DNA of 64,000 nt from Bosea sp. NBC_00550 (GCF_026020075.1 NZ_CP102772.1:310001-374000); one strand, 5' to 3'; numbered from the stretch's first letter, positions 1-10,734 are shown. The notes: a model not told the origin generated them from the sequence alone. Translations and numbers: made by a program.

Positions 1-1
1 G

Positions 2-97
2 ATCGACGGCTCGCCGCAGAACTCGACCTCGACCGTGCCGATCATGCCCTGGGGCGCATCCGGCGAACCGCCGAAATGCTCGGAGTGGATCAAGTGA
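2..97 (+). CDS. C-terminal fragment of an unidentified protein
   Basis: The window opens inside a frame that runs 31 codons to a TGA at 95-97. Nearly all its third positions are G or C, as expected of coding DNA here, and the fragment ends in a Cys-Ser-Glu-Trp-Ile-Lys tail. The opposite strand over the same bases also has an open, GC3-rich frame, so the strand is uncertain. I do not recognise the family from so short a piece. Confidence 0.3.
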   Translation: MDGSPQNSTSTVPIMPWGASGEPPKCSEWIK

Positions 98-109
98 GCG
101 GAAGGGCGA

Positions 110-439
110 TCAATCGCTGCAGGTGATGCTGAGCGGCTGCTCGGCCACCTGCGTCGGGCTCGGCCGCGCGACCGTGCCCGTGAAATCCTCGCGGTCGGCG
201 ACGCCGAAGGCGACGGCCTTGCCGAAGCCCTGGGATTCGCACCAGGCGGTGGCGACGATCTTGCCGCATTCCGCCTTGGTGGAGATGCAGTCGGCGACGC
301 CGTAGCCGTCGCTGGCCGGGATCAGGAAGGTGCGCGGCTCGTTGGCGGCGGCCACCGAGCGGCTGGACGGCATCACCGAGAGCGAGATGCCGGCGGCAAC
401 GATCCCCAGCAGTCCGACGAAGGCCACGGCGCGGCGCAT
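110..439 (-). CDS. Small secreted hypothetical protein
   Basis: This 109-residue protein begins with a basic N-terminus and a hydrophobic stretch (about residues 4-24) followed by small residues, which looks like a Sec signal peptide. The mature part of about 80 residues carries four cysteines, at positions suited to two disulfides, so a periplasmic location is likely. An AGGA ribosome site lies 10-13 bases upstream of the ATG. No enzyme motif is visible and I do not recognise the family. It is transcribed away from cysS. Confidence 0.6.
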   Translation of the reverse strand: MRRAVAFVGLLGIVAAGISLSVMPSSRSVAAANEPRTFLIPASDGYGVADCISTKAECGKIVATAWCESQGFGKAVAFGVADREDFTGTVARPSPTQVAEQPLSITCSD

Positions 440-768
440 GAATTGAGTTTCCTGGTGACGACCGGCGGAGAACCCGCGAATCGGGATGATGGTTCCGGCC
501 GGTTAAATTTGAATGAAGCGCGGCAACCTTGGTGCAATGCTGCATTGCAGCAATCGGCCGCCCTCTTGACGGAAAGCTTGCGGAAAGGCAATCAGTTCTT
601 CCCATGACGCGAGCCGCCATCAACAGCCCTTGCATTATTTGCCGCTAGCTTTCGCTGGCCGGCTGCTCACGTCCTCGTCCTGAAAACGAACCGACAAAAG
701 CGCCCCGGCCAGCGGCCAGGTCGTTTTTTGCTTTTCGCCGTTTCGTTCGTTTTCAGGATTTAGCCCCG
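440..768. promoter_or_regulatory. Divergent intergenic region of the secreted protein and cysS
   Basis: No convincing gene lies here. A 7-bp inverted repeat with a 3-base spacer (TGCAATG at 533-539, CATTGCA at 543-549) sits about 100 bases upstream of the secreted-protein start and could be an operator. The right half holds the hairpin-rich cysS leader described separately. Confidence 0.4.
679..757 (+). promoter_or_regulatory. Candidate structured leader of cysS
   Basis: A perfect 13-bp inverted repeat (679-691 with 745-757) encloses a small GC hairpin of the form GGCC-AGC-GGCC at about 708-718. A run of six T (TCGTTTTTTG, 721-730) follows that hairpin, like an intrinsic terminator. The right arm of the long repeat ends in TTCAGG, which overlaps the only Shine-Dalgarno-like bases (CAGGA) before the cysS ATG. 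The RNA could therefore both terminate early and mask the ribosome site. This is inference from sequence; I match it to no known riboswitch family. Confidence 0.4.
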
Positions 769-2315
<1,547 letters not shown>

Positions 2316-2319
<4 letters not shown>

Positions 2320-2426
2320 GCCCGAAGATCCGCCCTGCCGGCTCGCTTTCCTTCGCCATCAAGCTGGTCATGCTGGCGATGGTCGTGCCGCGCGTCGTTC
2401 GCTTCAAGCTCCGGCGCGAGCGATGA
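2316..2426 (+). CDS. 36-residue membrane-like microprotein between cysS and cimA
   Basis: The ATG overlaps the cysS stop (ATGA), and the TGA overlaps the cimA start in the same way (ATGA). The frame fills the gap exactly with 36 codons. The peptide has a basic start ([10 protein letters not shown]), a hydrophobic core ([13 protein letters not shown]) and a strongly basic tail (RFKLRRER), so it could be a tail-anchored or single-span membrane peptide. GC3 is high, as in real genes nearby. The double overlap suggests it is translated, either for its own role or to couple cysS and cimA. No family is recognised. Confidence 0.5.
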
Positions 2427-4021
2427 CGGGCGCTCGCGTCCAGCTCTTCGACACGACGCTGCGCGACGGCGCCCAAACCACCGGCGTCGATTTCTCGCTC
2501 GACGACAAGCGCGCCGTCGCCGCCCTGCTCGATCGGCTTGGCGTCGATTATGTCGAGGGCGGCTATCCCGGCGCCAACCCGCTCGATACCGCCTTCTTCG
2601 AGCACAAGCCGACGAAGCAGGCGAAGTTCGCCGCCTTCGGCATGACCAAGCGGGCAGGGCGCTCGGCGGCGAACGACCCCGGCATCGCGGCGCTGCTGGA
2701 GGCGAAGGCCGACGCCATCGTCTTCGTCGCCAAGAGTTGGGACTACCACGTCCATGTCGCGCTCGAGATCTCGCTGGAGGAGAACCTCGCCGGCATCCGC
2801 GAGAGCGTGGAGGCGGCGAAGGCGGCCGGCCGCGAGGTGATGCTCGACTGCGAGCATTTCTTCGATGGCTACAAGGCCAATCCCGATTATGCGCTCGCCT
2901 GCGCCCGCACGGCCTATGAGGCCGGCGCCCGCTGGGTCGTGCTCTGCGACACCAATGGCGGCACGCTGCCGGACGAGGTCGGCGCCATCGTCCGCGAGGT
3001 GACGAACACCGTGCCGGGCGACAATCTCGGTATCCACGCGCATGATGATTGCGGCTGCGCCGTCGCCAATTCGCTGGCGGCCATCGAGGCCGGCGCACGC
3101 CAGATCCAGGGCACGCTCAACGGCTTGGGAGAGCGCTGCGGCAACGCCAATCTCGTCACGCTGATCGGCGCGCTGAAGCTGAAGGAGCGCTATCGCGACC
3201 GTTTTGAACTCGGCGTCAGCGATGCGCAGCTCGCCGACCTCGCCCATGTCTCGCGCGCCCTCGACGAGATGCTGAACCGGGCGCCGAATCGCCACGCGCC
3301 CTTCGTTGGCGCCTCGGCCTTCGCCACCAAGGCTGGCATCCACGCCTCGGCGGTGCTGAAGGACCCGCGCACCTACGAGCATGTCGCCCCCGAGGCGACC
3401 GGCAACACCCGGAAGGTCCTGGTTTCCGATCAGGGCGGCAAGTCGAACCTCGTCGCCGAACTCGAGCGCATCGGCGTCACGCTCGGCCGCGACGACCCGC
3501 GACTGAACCGGGTGCTGCAGGAGGTCAAGGACAAGGAGGCACAAGGCTACGCCTTCGAGGGAGCCGATGCCTCGTTCTTCCTGCTGGTGAAGCGCATCCT
3601 CGGCGAGGTGCCGGATTATTTCGCGGTCGAGCGCTTCGCGGTAAATGTCGAGCGCCGCTACAATGCGCTGGGCGAGCTAGTCACCTTTTCCGAGGCGATC
3701 GTGAAGGTGAAGGTCGGTGACGACGTGCTGATCTCGGCCGCCGAAGGCGATGCCGGCCCGGTCAATGCGCTCGACATCGCCCTGCGCAAGGATCTCGGCC
3801 GCTACCAGTCGCTGATCGGGGGCCTGCGCCTCGTCGACTACAAGGTCCGTATCTTCCAGGGTGGTACCGATGCAGTCACCCGCGTGCTGATTGAATCTGG
3901 CGACGAGACGGGCGAGCGCTGGACCACGGTCGGCGTCAGCGCCAACATCATCGACGCCTCGTTTCAGGCGCTGGTCGACTCGATCACCTATAAGCTGGTG
4001 AAGGCCGGCGCCACGGCGTGA
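2423..4021 (+). CDS. cimA: (R)-citramalate synthase
   Basis: CimA condenses pyruvate with acetyl-CoA to give citramalate, the threonine-independent entry to isoleucine synthesis. The 532-residue protein opens with the HMGL/LeuA-family active-site signature FDTTLRDGAQ, has the HAHDDCGCAVANSL metal-binding segment (HxH), and GLGERCGNANL. The C-terminal part matches the allosteric LeuA dimerisation domain. 2-isopropylmalate synthase is a close relative, but the TTGVDFSLDDK segment after the signature and the overall length favour the CimA/long-type group. It is translationally coupled to the upstream microprotein and cysS. Confidence 0.88.
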   Translation: MTGARVQLFDTTLRDGAQTTGVDFSLDDKRAVAALLDRLGVDYVEGGYPGANPLDTAFFEHKPTKQAKFAAFGMTKRAGRSAANDPGIAALLEAKADAIVFVAKSWDYHVHVALEISLEENLAGIRESVEAAKAAGREVMLDCEHFFDGYKANPDYALACARTAYEAGARWVVLCDTNGGTLPDEVGAIVREVTNTVPGDNLGIHAHDDCGCAVANSLAAIEAGARQIQGTLNGLGERCGNANLVTLIGALKLKERYRDRFELGVSDAQLADLAHVSRALDEMLNRAPNRHAPFVGASAFATKAGIHASAVLKDPRTYEHVAPEATGNTRKVLVSDQGGKSNLVAELERIGVTLGRDDPRLNRVLQEVKDKEAQGYAFEGADASFFLLVKRILGEVPDYFAVERFAVNVERRYNALGELVTFSEAIVKVKVGDDVLISAAEGDAGPVNALDIALRKDLGRYQSLIGGLRLVDYKVRIFQGGTDAVTRVLIESGDETGERWTTVGVSANIIDASFQALVDSITYKLVKAGATA

Positions 4022-4031
4022 GGCGCCGAAA

Positions 4032-4133
4032 CGTCATGCCCGGGCTTGCCCCGGGCATCTCTTGCGGAAGAAGGCTCCTACCTCTTCGTCCCGTCACTCT
4101 CGGGTCTGCGCTTCGCTCCGCCCGAGAATGACG
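4032..4133. repeat. Palindromic extragenic repeat, copy 1
   Basis: Two back-to-back imperfect palindromes begin with CGTCATGCCCGGG and end with CCCGAGAATGACG. Similar elements occur at 32046-32149, 37238-37328 and 49929-50071, all between genes. They resemble REP/RIME-like elements of Hyphomicrobiales. Here the element lies between the converging cimA and a secreted-protein gene, where it may also act as a terminator. Confidence 0.7.
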
Positions 4134-4144
4134 CGCTCGTCGCC

Positions 4145-4486
4145 TCACTCCGTCAGGCGGATGACGCGGTCCCGGCACAAATCCATGTCGGCGTCGCTGG
4201 CAGCCTCGTCGTCGAATTTCCCCTGCACCGTATAGGCACAGCCCTGCGGCTTGTTGAGCTTGAGCGCGACGCTCTTGCCGGGCGCCAGCGGCTTGGCGAG
4301 CTTGGCGACGAGACGGGGTTGCTCGCCGGCGGTGGCGATCTCGAAACTCGTCAGCGGCACGGTGCGCTGATTGGTGATGGTGACCTGCGCATGCGGCTTG
4401 CCGGCCTGCGCGGCGGCGGGCAGCGTGGCCAGAACGAGAGCGGCGGCGGCGCCGAGCCCCATGGCGATAAGATGCTGATCTCTCAT
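4145..4486 (-). CDS. Secreted hypothetical protein
   Basis: The 113-residue product starts MRDQHLIAMG and has a signal peptide with hydrophobic core and an AQA-like cleavage site near residue 26. The mature domain of about 85 residues has a beta-rich pattern (VTITNQRTVPLTSFEIAT) typical of small periplasmic immunoglobulin-like proteins. It has two cysteines, in GCAYTV and LCRDRV, that may pair. An upstream in-frame extension to 4594 exists but lacks a signal peptide at its N-terminus, so I chose the inner ATG. Function is unknown. Confidence 0.65.
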   Translation of the reverse strand: MRDQHLIAMGLGAAAALVLATLPAAAQAGKPHAQVTITNQRTVPLTSFEIATAGEQPRLVAKLAKPLAPGKSVALKLNKPQGCAYTVQGKFDDEAASDADMDLCRDRVIRLTE

Positions 4487-4660
4487 GGTTGTTTCTGTCC
4501 CCGGTCGTGAGCGTCCTTGCGCTCTGAGCCGGATCAGACACCGGGCTTTCGGCGAGAGCAAGGCGGCTTTCGGGCAAGGGCGCGCAGATGGCACCGCGTT
4601 CCCCCATGCATTGGCGTCCGATTGCGCCTATATGAGCGCACCAACTGGAATCGTTTGAAA

Positions 4661-6574
4661 ATGTCCCTGCCGTCAGCGCCGCCTCCGGCGCCGAGCTTCT
4701 CCCGTTCCGCGATCCTCCAACCGGGTTCCGGCTTCTTCGCCACCTTCCGCGCGCTCTGGCCCTATCTCTGGCCGGCGGAACGCGCCGATCTGCGCGGTCG
4801 CGTCGTTGCCGCCTTCGCCCTGATGGTGGCGGGCCGCCTGGTGCTGATGGGGGTGCCGTTCAGCTTCAAATGGGTAACCGACGCCCTGGCCGGCACCTAT
4901 TCGAATCTGGAGAGCTGGCTGCCCTGGCTGGTCGGCGCGCCGCTGGCGCTGACGGTCCTCTACGGCCTCGCCCGCGTCGGCTCGGCCGCCTTCGTGCAAC
5001 TGCGCGACGCCATCTTTGCGCCCGTGTTCATGCATGCGGTGCGGACGCTCGCGCTGCAGACCTTCGGCCATCTCCACCATCTCTCGCTGCGCTTCCACTT
5101 GGAGCGCAAGACCGGCGGCCTGACCCGCGTGCTGGAGCGCGGCCGCAACGGCATCGAGGAGATGGTGCGCCTCGGCCTCAACCAGCTCGTGCCGGTGATC
5201 ATCGAGGTCGTGCTGATCATCGCCGTGCTGCTTTATCTATTCGACTGGCGCTACGTCGTCGTTCTGGTCACGATGGTCACGGCCTACATGACCTACACCA
5301 TCAAGGCGACCGAATGGCGCATCGCCATCCGCTCGGCGATGAACGAGTCGGACACGGACGCGAACGCCAAGGCGATCGACTCGCTGCTCAACTACGAGAC
5401 CGTGAAGTATTTCGGCGCGGAAGCCCGCGAGACCGCGCGCTACGATCAGTCGATGGCGCGCTACGAGCGCAACTCGATCAAGTCCTACACCTCGCTTGCC
5501 TGGCTGAATTTCGGCCAGGCCGCGATCTTCGCCGTGGGGCTGACGCTCTCGATGGTGATGGCGGTGCGCGGCTTCCAGGCCGGCACGAACACGGTCGGCG
5601 ATCTCATCCTGATCAACTCGATGCTGATTCAGCTCTACCTGCCGCTGAATTTCATGGGCACCGTCTATCGCGAGATCAAGCAGGCGACGCTCGACATCGC
5701 CCAGATGTTCTCGCTGATCGGCCGCGACCCCGAGATCCAGGACAAGCCCGGCGCGTTGCCCCTGGATGTCCGGGCCGGGGAGGTCGCGTTCGAGGATGTC
5801 CACTTCGCCTATGTGCCGGAGCGGCCGATCCTGCGCGGCGTCTCGTTCAAGGTCCTGCCGGGGCAAACCGTCGCCATCGTCGGCCCGTCCGGCGCCGGCA
5901 AGTCGACGATCTCGCGGCTGCTGTTCCGGTTCTACGAGCCTCAGGAGGGCCGCATCCTGATCGACGGCCAGCCGATCGCGGATATTCAGCAGGTCAGCCT
6001 GCGCGCCGCCATCGGCATGGTCCCGCAGGATACGGTGCTGTTCAACGACACCATCGAATACAACATCCTCTACGGTCGCCCCGAGGCGACGATGGAAGAA
6101 GTCGCGGAAGCTGCGCGGCTCGCCCAGATCGACCGCTTCATCCGTCTGTTGCCGGAAGGCTACGCGACCTCGGTCGGCGAGCGCGGCCTGAAGCTTTCGG
6201 GCGGCGAGAAGCAGCGCGTCGCCATCGCCCGCACCATCCTGAAGGGCCCTCCGGTCCTCGTCCTCGACGAGGCGACCTCGGCGCTGGATTCCTTCACCGA
6301 GAAGGAGATCCAGGACGCGCTCGACCGGGTCAGCGAAGGCCGCACCACGCTCGTCATCGCACACCGGCTCTCCACCGTGGTCAATGCTGACGAGATCATC
6401 GTGCTCGACAAGGGCATCATCGTCGAGCGCGGCCACCATCGCGACCTGCTCGCGGCGGACGGCGTCTATGCGGCCATGTGGAACCGCCAGCGTGAGGTCG
6501 ACGAGGCCAAGGCCACGCTCCAGCGTGCCAACGAGGCCGAGGGCGAAAGCGTCAGGGTGAGCCTGACGTCCTGA
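4661..6574 (+). CDS. Atm1-type ABC exporter (fused membrane and ATPase domains)
   Basis: This 637-residue half-transporter has an N-terminal six-helix membrane domain (about 35-340) and a C-terminal ATPase. The ATPase has Walker A GPSGAGKS, the signature LSGGEKQR, Walker B VLVLDEATS and the H-loop IAHRLS. Two segments in the membrane domain are typical of the Atm1/ABCB7/HMT1 group, which exports glutathione-linked sulfur or metal conjugates: HLSLRFHLERKTGGLTRVLERG and DSLLNYETVKYFGAE. It probably works as a homodimer in the inner membrane. A longer frame from 4517 exists, but its added N-terminus is Arg-rich and unlike the family, so the ATG at 4661 is preferred. Confidence 0.92.
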   Translation: MSLPSAPPPAPSFSRSAILQPGSGFFATFRALWPYLWPAERADLRGRVVAAFALMVAGRLVLMGVPFSFKWVTDALAGTYSNLESWLPWLVGAPLALTVLYGLARVGSAAFVQLRDAIFAPVFMHAVRTLALQTFGHLHHLSLRFHLERKTGGLTRVLERGRNGIEEMVRLGLNQLVPVIIEVVLIIAVLLYLFDWRYVVVLVTMVTAYMTYTIKATEWRIAIRSAMNESDTDANAKAIDSLLNYETVKYFGAEARETARYDQSMARYERNSIKSYTSLAWLNFGQAAIFAVGLTLSMVMAVRGFQAGTNTVGDLILINSMLIQLYLPLNFMGTVYREIKQATLDIAQMFSLIGRDPEIQDKPGALPLDVRAGEVAFEDVHFAYVPERPILRGVSFKVLPGQTVAIVGPSGAGKSTISRLLFRFYEPQEGRILIDGQPIADIQQVSLRAAIGMVPQDTVLFNDTIEYNILYGRPEATMEEVAEAARLAQIDRFIRLLPEGYATSVGERGLKLSGGEKQRVAIARTILKGPPVLVLDEATSALDSFTEKEIQDALDRVSEGRTTLVIAHRLSTVVNADEIIVLDKGIIVERGHHRDLLAADGVYAAMWNRQREVDEAKATLQRANEAEGESVRVSLTS

Positions 6575-6697
6575 GCATCACAGCGGCTGCGTTCGAAAGC
6601 GGCGCGGCGGCCTCCCGGCTAGTTTAAAACCTCTCGCAACTTCATCGCCTTTCCTGCATGCTCCGCCGGCAGACCAAGCCATCGGGGGAAGGCGACT

Positions 6698-7186
6698 GTG
6701 TTCGATCCGACGACATTTGTAGGTTTTCATACCTGGCTCAGCCTGATCGCCATCGTCGCCGGATTCCCGGTCGCGGCCGGGCTGTTGCAGGGGCATACGC
6801 GGCCGGGCTGGACCGGCGTGTTCCTGTCCACCGCCTTCGCGACCAGCGCGACCGGTTTCGGCTTTCCGTTCAACGGCATCCTGCCGTCCCACATCGTCGG
6901 CGCGATCTCGCTCGTGCTCGTCGCGATCGCCGGCTTCGCGCTGTATGGGCGCAGGCTGGAAGGGCCCTGGCGCCGGACCTACGCGATCACGGCGATGCTG
7001 ACCTTCTACCTGCTGGTCTTCGTGCTGGTGGCGCAGATGTTCGCCAAGATTCCTGCGCTGCGGGCGCTGGCGCCGACCCAGTCCGAGCCGCCCTTCGCCA
7101 TCGCCGAGAGCTTCGTGCTGTTCGTGTTCGGCTTCGTCACCTGGAAGGCGGCCGTGCGGTTTGTCCAGATGCCGAGGCTCGCCTAG
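6698..7186 (+). CDS. Four-span membrane protein of unknown function
   Basis: The 162-residue protein has four clear hydrophobic segments (about 9-28, 40-60, 64-84, 95-116) and a possible fifth near residues 135-155. It starts at GTG with a GGGGAAGG ribosome site about 6-13 bases upstream. The overall look is that of small conserved membrane proteins common in Hyphomicrobiales. No catalytic motif is visible, and it is flanked by unrelated genes. Confidence 0.65.
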   Translation: MFDPTTFVGFHTWLSLIAIVAGFPVAAGLLQGHTRPGWTGVFLSTAFATSATGFGFPFNGILPSHIVGAISLVLVAIAGFALYGRRLEGPWRRTYAITAMLTFYLLVFVLVAQMFAKIPALRALAPTQSEPPFAIAESFVLFVFGFVTWKAAVRFVQMPRLA

Positions 7187-7210
7187 CGCGAACCACGGCT
7201 GTCCGGCAGT

Positions 7211-8200
7211 TCAGTACCCGCCGATGATCGGCAGCACCTCGCCGGTGATGTAGCTGGAGCACTGGCGCGAGGCGAGGAAGACATAGGCCGGAGCGATCTC
7301 CTCCGGCTGGGCCGGCCGCTTCATCGGGACCTTGGCGCCGAACTGGGCGACGTCCTCCGCCGTCTTGTCCGTGGGGTTGAGCGGGCTCCATACCGGCCCG
7401 GGCGCCACCGCATTGACCCTGATGCCACGCGATACCAGATGCGCCGCAAGCGAACGCGTGAAGGCATGGATGCCGCCCTTTGTCGTGGCGTAGTCGATCA
7501 GGTCCTTGCTGCCGTCGAGCCCGGTGACGGAACCCGTGTTCACGATCGCGCCGCCATGCGGCAGGTGCTCCACCGCGGCCTTGGCCATGTGGAAGTAGCC
7601 ATAGAGATTGGTCTTCATCGTCGTGTCGAAATGCTCTTCCGTGAGATCTTCGAAATTGGCGGCATGAACCTGGAAAGCCGCGTTGTTGACGAGGATGTCG
7701 AGCTTGCCCAATCGCTTGACCACTTCCTTGGTCGCCTTTCGGCAGAAGGCGGGATCACGGACGTCGCCCTTGATCGCGATCGCTTTGCGCCCCTCTGAAA
7801 CGATAGCTTCGACCGTCGCGGCGGCATCCAGCGTCTCGTCGAGATGCAGGATCGCGACATCCGCACCCTCGCGCGCGAACAGCACGGCGACAGCGCGCCC
7901 GATACCCGAGTCGCCACCGGTGATGAGCGCGACCTGGCCTTCGAGCTTGCCCGAGCCCTTGTAGAACGGGGCGTCGTACATCGGCGCCGGGTCGAGCTGC
8001 GCTTCGCTGCCCGGCTTGGCCTGATGCTGTTTCCTGAACGGCGGAACGGGATAGGCGCGGGCGCCGGCCTGCATCGCCTCGGTCTTTTGCTTCGGCCGCG
8101 CGCGTTCGGCCTGCGCGACCTGCTTCTGGATTTGCCGCTGTTGCTGGACGGCTGCTGCAACCCGTTTGGTCGTCCCGGTTTTGGCCGTTGCCTTCGCCAT
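7211..8200 (-). CDS. SDR-family oxidoreductase (YghA/YhxC-like)
   Basis: This 329-residue short-chain dehydrogenase has the NAD(P) loop TGGDSGIGRAVA, the NNAA motif, the catalytic Ser in NTGSVTG and the YATTKGG Tyr/Lys pair. A basic, Gln-rich N-terminal extension of about 60 residues precedes the segment PAPMYDAPFYKGSGKLEGQVALITGG. That segment is typical of the YghA/YhdG-like glucose-dehydrogenase group linked to stress in Gram-negatives. An AGGAGCG ribosome site sits 6-12 bases upstream of the ATG at 8200, so longer in-frame starts were rejected. The substrate is unknown. Confidence 0.88.
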   Translation of the reverse strand: MAKATAKTGTTKRVAAAVQQQRQIQKQVAQAERARPKQKTEAMQAGARAYPVPPFRKQHQAKPGSEAQLDPAPMYDAPFYKGSGKLEGQVALITGGDSGIGRAVAVLFAREGADVAILHLDETLDAAATVEAIVSEGRKAIAIKGDVRDPAFCRKATKEVVKRLGKLDILVNNAAFQVHAANFEDLTEEHFDTTMKTNLYGYFHMAKAAVEHLPHGGAIVNTGSVTGLDGSKDLIDYATTKGGIHAFTRSLAAHLVSRGIRVNAVAPGPVWSPLNPTDKTAEDVAQFGAKVPMKRPAQPEEIAPAYVFLASRQCSSYITGEVLPIIGGY

Positions 8201-8430
8201 GGCTCGCTCCTGTCTGGATGGCTTTCCTTGGCTGGTGAACGGGTGCGGGCTGGGACGGTTCCGGCTTTTGCGCCTTTTGAACGGTGCATCTGTCGCGATG
8301 TCGCAGTTTCCGGGCTTTCCCTGAGGGCCGGAACGCCCTAAATCAGCGCAACGCCGCGGCCGGCACCGCCGCTGCGGCAATGCAATTGATGTGCGCCCGG
8401 CGCGCCGACAGCCTAACGGAAACCCGCCTC

Positions 8431-9132
8431 ATGTCCCTCGTCGATTCCGTCCGCAAGGTGATCGTGCCCATCCACAAGGAGGGCTATGTCTTCATCGCCA
8501 TCGGGCTGGTCGCGACCATCGTGCTCGCCAATCTCTGGTCGCCCTTCGGCTGGATCGGCGCGATCATAACGGTCTGGATCTGCTATTTCTTCCGCGACCC
8601 CGTCCGGGTCACGCCCCAGCGCGAAGGTCTCGTGATCTCCCCGGCCGATGGCCGGATCAGCCAGATCGCATCGGCCCTGCCGCCGCCGGAGCTCGAATTG
8701 CCGGCCGAGCCGATGACCCGCGTCTCGATCTTCATGAATGTCTTCGACTGCCATGTGAACCGCGCGCCGGTTCCGGGCCGTATCGCCAAGATCGCCTATA
8801 CGCCGGGCCTGTTCCTCAATGCCGAGCTCGACAAGGCGAGTGACGACAACGAGCGCAACGCGCTGGCGATCGAGACCTCCTCAGGCATCGTCGGCGTCGT
8901 GCAGATCGCCGGTCTGATCGCCCGCCGCATCGTCCCGTTCGTCAAGCAGGGCGACACGTTGGCGACCGGCGAGCGCTTCGGCCTCATCCGCTTCGGCTCG
9001 CGCGTCGACGTCTATCTGCCGGCGCATGTCGTGCCGCTGGTCGGCGAAGGCCAGACCGCGATCGCCGGGGAGACGGTGCTGGCCGACATGAGCGGCAACG
9101 AGCCGGTCGCGCGCAGCTTCCGCGATATCTGA
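8431..9132 (+). CDS. psd: Phosphatidylserine decarboxylase proenzyme
   Basis: Psd converts phosphatidylserine to phosphatidylethanolamine at the inner membrane. The 233-residue length fits the short alphaproteobacterial form. Two membrane segments lie near residues 20-55. Conserved blocks [12 protein letters not shown] and [15 protein letters not shown] are present. The self-cleavage site is RFGS, with Ser190 becoming the pyruvoyl group of the small alpha chain. pssA follows 79 bases downstream on the same strand and supplies the substrate. Confidence 0.95.
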   Translation: MSLVDSVRKVIVPIHKEGYVFIAIGLVATIVLANLWSPFGWIGAIITVWICYFFRDPVRVTPQREGLVISPADGRISQIASALPPPELELPAEPMTRVSIFMNVFDCHVNRAPVPGRIAKIAYTPGLFLNAELDKASDDNERNALAIETSSGIVGVVQIAGLIARRIVPFVKQGDTLATGERFGLIRFGSRVDVYLPAHVVPLVGEGQTAIAGETVLADMSGNEPVARSFRDI

Positions 9133-9211
9133 GAGGCAGGGTGGGGACGGCGTGCCCCATCGCTCCGCCCCGCGCTAGCGCCCGCTCGCGAAACCGCGTA
9201 TTTCGGCTCGC

Positions 9212-10057
9212 ATGAGCGATCTGTTTCCCCCTTTCGAACCCGAGCGCGTCGAGTCCCGGCGCGCCCGCTTCAAGCCGATCCCGTTCCGGCTGCTGGCGCC
9301 GAACGTCGTCACGTTGCTAGCGCTCTGCCTCGGGCTCACGGCGATGCGCCTTGTGGTCGAAGGCAAGCTCGAGACCGCGACGATCTGCATCCTGATCGCT
9401 GCGGCCCTGGACGGCGTCGACGGCCGCCTGGCCCGCATGCTCAAGGGCACCTCGCGCTTCGGCGCCGAGCTCGATTCGCTCTCCGATTTCGTCAATTTCG
9501 GCGTCGCCACCGGCTATGTGCTGTGGATTTTCGTCCTGCACGACCTGAAGTCGTTCGGCTGGATCATCGTGCTGACGCTCGCTTGCGCCATGGCGCTCAG
9601 GCTCGCGCGCTTCAACGTCATGATCGACGACCCGGACCGGCCGGACTGGCAGAAGAACTTTTTCGTCGGGATGCCGGCGCCCGCGGGTGCGATCACGGCG
9701 ATGCTGCCGGTCTATCTGCAGGCGATCGGCGTGCCGGTTCAGGACTATGGCGCGCCCTTCGTCGGCATCTACATCCTGTTCATCGCCTTCCTGACGATCT
9801 CGCGCATCCCCTGCTATGCCGGCAAGACGCTCGGCACCCGCGTCCCGCGCGACCGGGTCCTGCCGATCTTCGTCGCAGTGGTGATCGTGGCGGGGCTGCT
9901 CTTCGCCTATCCCTTCGAGGTGCTGTCCCTCGTGGTCGTGGCCTATCTCGCGCTCATCCCGTTGAGCGTTGCGCGCTATCGCAAGCTAGAGCGCGAACAC
10001 AGCCTGCCGGCGCCTGTTGCCGGGGCCGCCGAGCCTGCACCGCAAGATACGGTCTGA
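9212..10057 (+). CDS. pssA: CDP-diacylglycerol-serine O-phosphatidyltransferase
   Basis: PssA makes phosphatidylserine from CDP-diacylglycerol and serine, feeding Psd. The 281-residue multi-span protein carries the CDP-alcohol phosphotransferase signature, seen as DGVDGRLARM followed by GTSRFGAELDSLSD. Several hydrophobic helices follow up to about residue 260. The N-terminus is Arg-rich and cytoplasmic. Gene order psd-pssA is the usual one in this group. Confidence 0.95.
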   Translation: MSDLFPPFEPERVESRRARFKPIPFRLLAPNVVTLLALCLGLTAMRLVVEGKLETATICILIAAALDGVDGRLARMLKGTSRFGAELDSLSDFVNFGVATGYVLWIFVLHDLKSFGWIIVLTLACAMALRLARFNVMIDDPDRPDWQKNFFVGMPAPAGAITAMLPVYLQAIGVPVQDYGAPFVGIYILFIAFLTISRIPCYAGKTLGTRVPRDRVLPIFVAVVIVAGLLFAYPFEVLSLVVVAYLALIPLSVARYRKLEREHSLPAPVAGAAEPAPQDTV

Positions 10058-10092
10058 AGTCTTCCTTCCGGACGTCGCCGCGCTCGATTGGG

Positions 10093-10476
10093 CTAGCGGC
10101 GGCTCCCGCTGAGCCTGGCGGCATTGGCACGGGTCCGCCGTGCGAAGGGTTCGAGCGTACTGTCTGCAGCCCGGACCGCTGCCGCAGCCATGTCGAACTG
10201 ACCGGGCGGGTTGAGGGCAAGCCCCCACCAGAACGCCGTGGCGGCCTGCGTCGCGGCGAGGCTGCTCTCGACCATGGCCGAGAGCTTCTCCATGACGGCG
10301 TTCGTCGCCTCGTGCTGGCCGCGGCTGTCGCCGAAGGCGCCCTTCAGCAGGATCGGCATCCGCATGGCGATGGTGATACCGGCTTCCGCCTGCATGGCCA
10401 TCACACGCGCGGCAAGCACCTGTGCATCCGCTCCAGCCGCGACGGCGGAGCGCGATGGCTTGCGCGAACTCGGCAT
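10093..10476 (-). CDS. Phasin-like protein
   Basis: The 127-residue protein is mostly helical and Ala-rich with a weakly amphipathic pattern. Segments such as MEKLSAMVESSLAATQAATAFWW resemble phasins that coat polyhydroxyalkanoate granules. An ATG with a GGAG site 7-10 bases upstream supports the start. It converges on pssA with only 35 bases between. A phasin-family role is a judgement from composition and pattern, not from a decisive motif. Confidence 0.5.
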   Translation of the reverse strand: MPSSRKPSRSAVAAGADAQVLAARVMAMQAEAGITIAMRMPILLKGAFGDSRGQHEATNAVMEKLSAMVESSLAATQAATAFWWGLALNPPGQFDMAAAAVRAADSTLEPFARRTRANAARLSGSRR

Positions 10477-10734
10477 GGGCGAACTCCGGAAACACAGTCA
10501 TGAACGGCGTGACGCCGAGGGGGATGGAGTCTGCCGCCCGCAGGCGGGCTTGGCAACCCGTGGTATACCAGTTCTCCCGCCCAGCTTTTATGCGCCACGC
10601 GCAGAACCAGCGATTGCAGAAGCGGCTGACATGCATCTTGTGCGTTTCGGTTGCCGATTTATCGCGCCGTCGAAATGTTCTAAGGCTGATGCCGCGCCGG
10701 TCGTCTCGGCGTCTGAAACGCGTCGGGAAGCCTT

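Noticed and set aside
4517..4660. N-terminal extension of the ABC exporter
   Set aside because: The added residues are Arg- and Pro-rich with no family likeness; the ATG at 4661 begins a normal cytoplasmic head.
7211..8380. Longer start for the SDR gene
   Set aside because: A good AGGAGCG ribosome site sits before the inner ATG at 8200, and the extra N-terminal residues are low-complexity.
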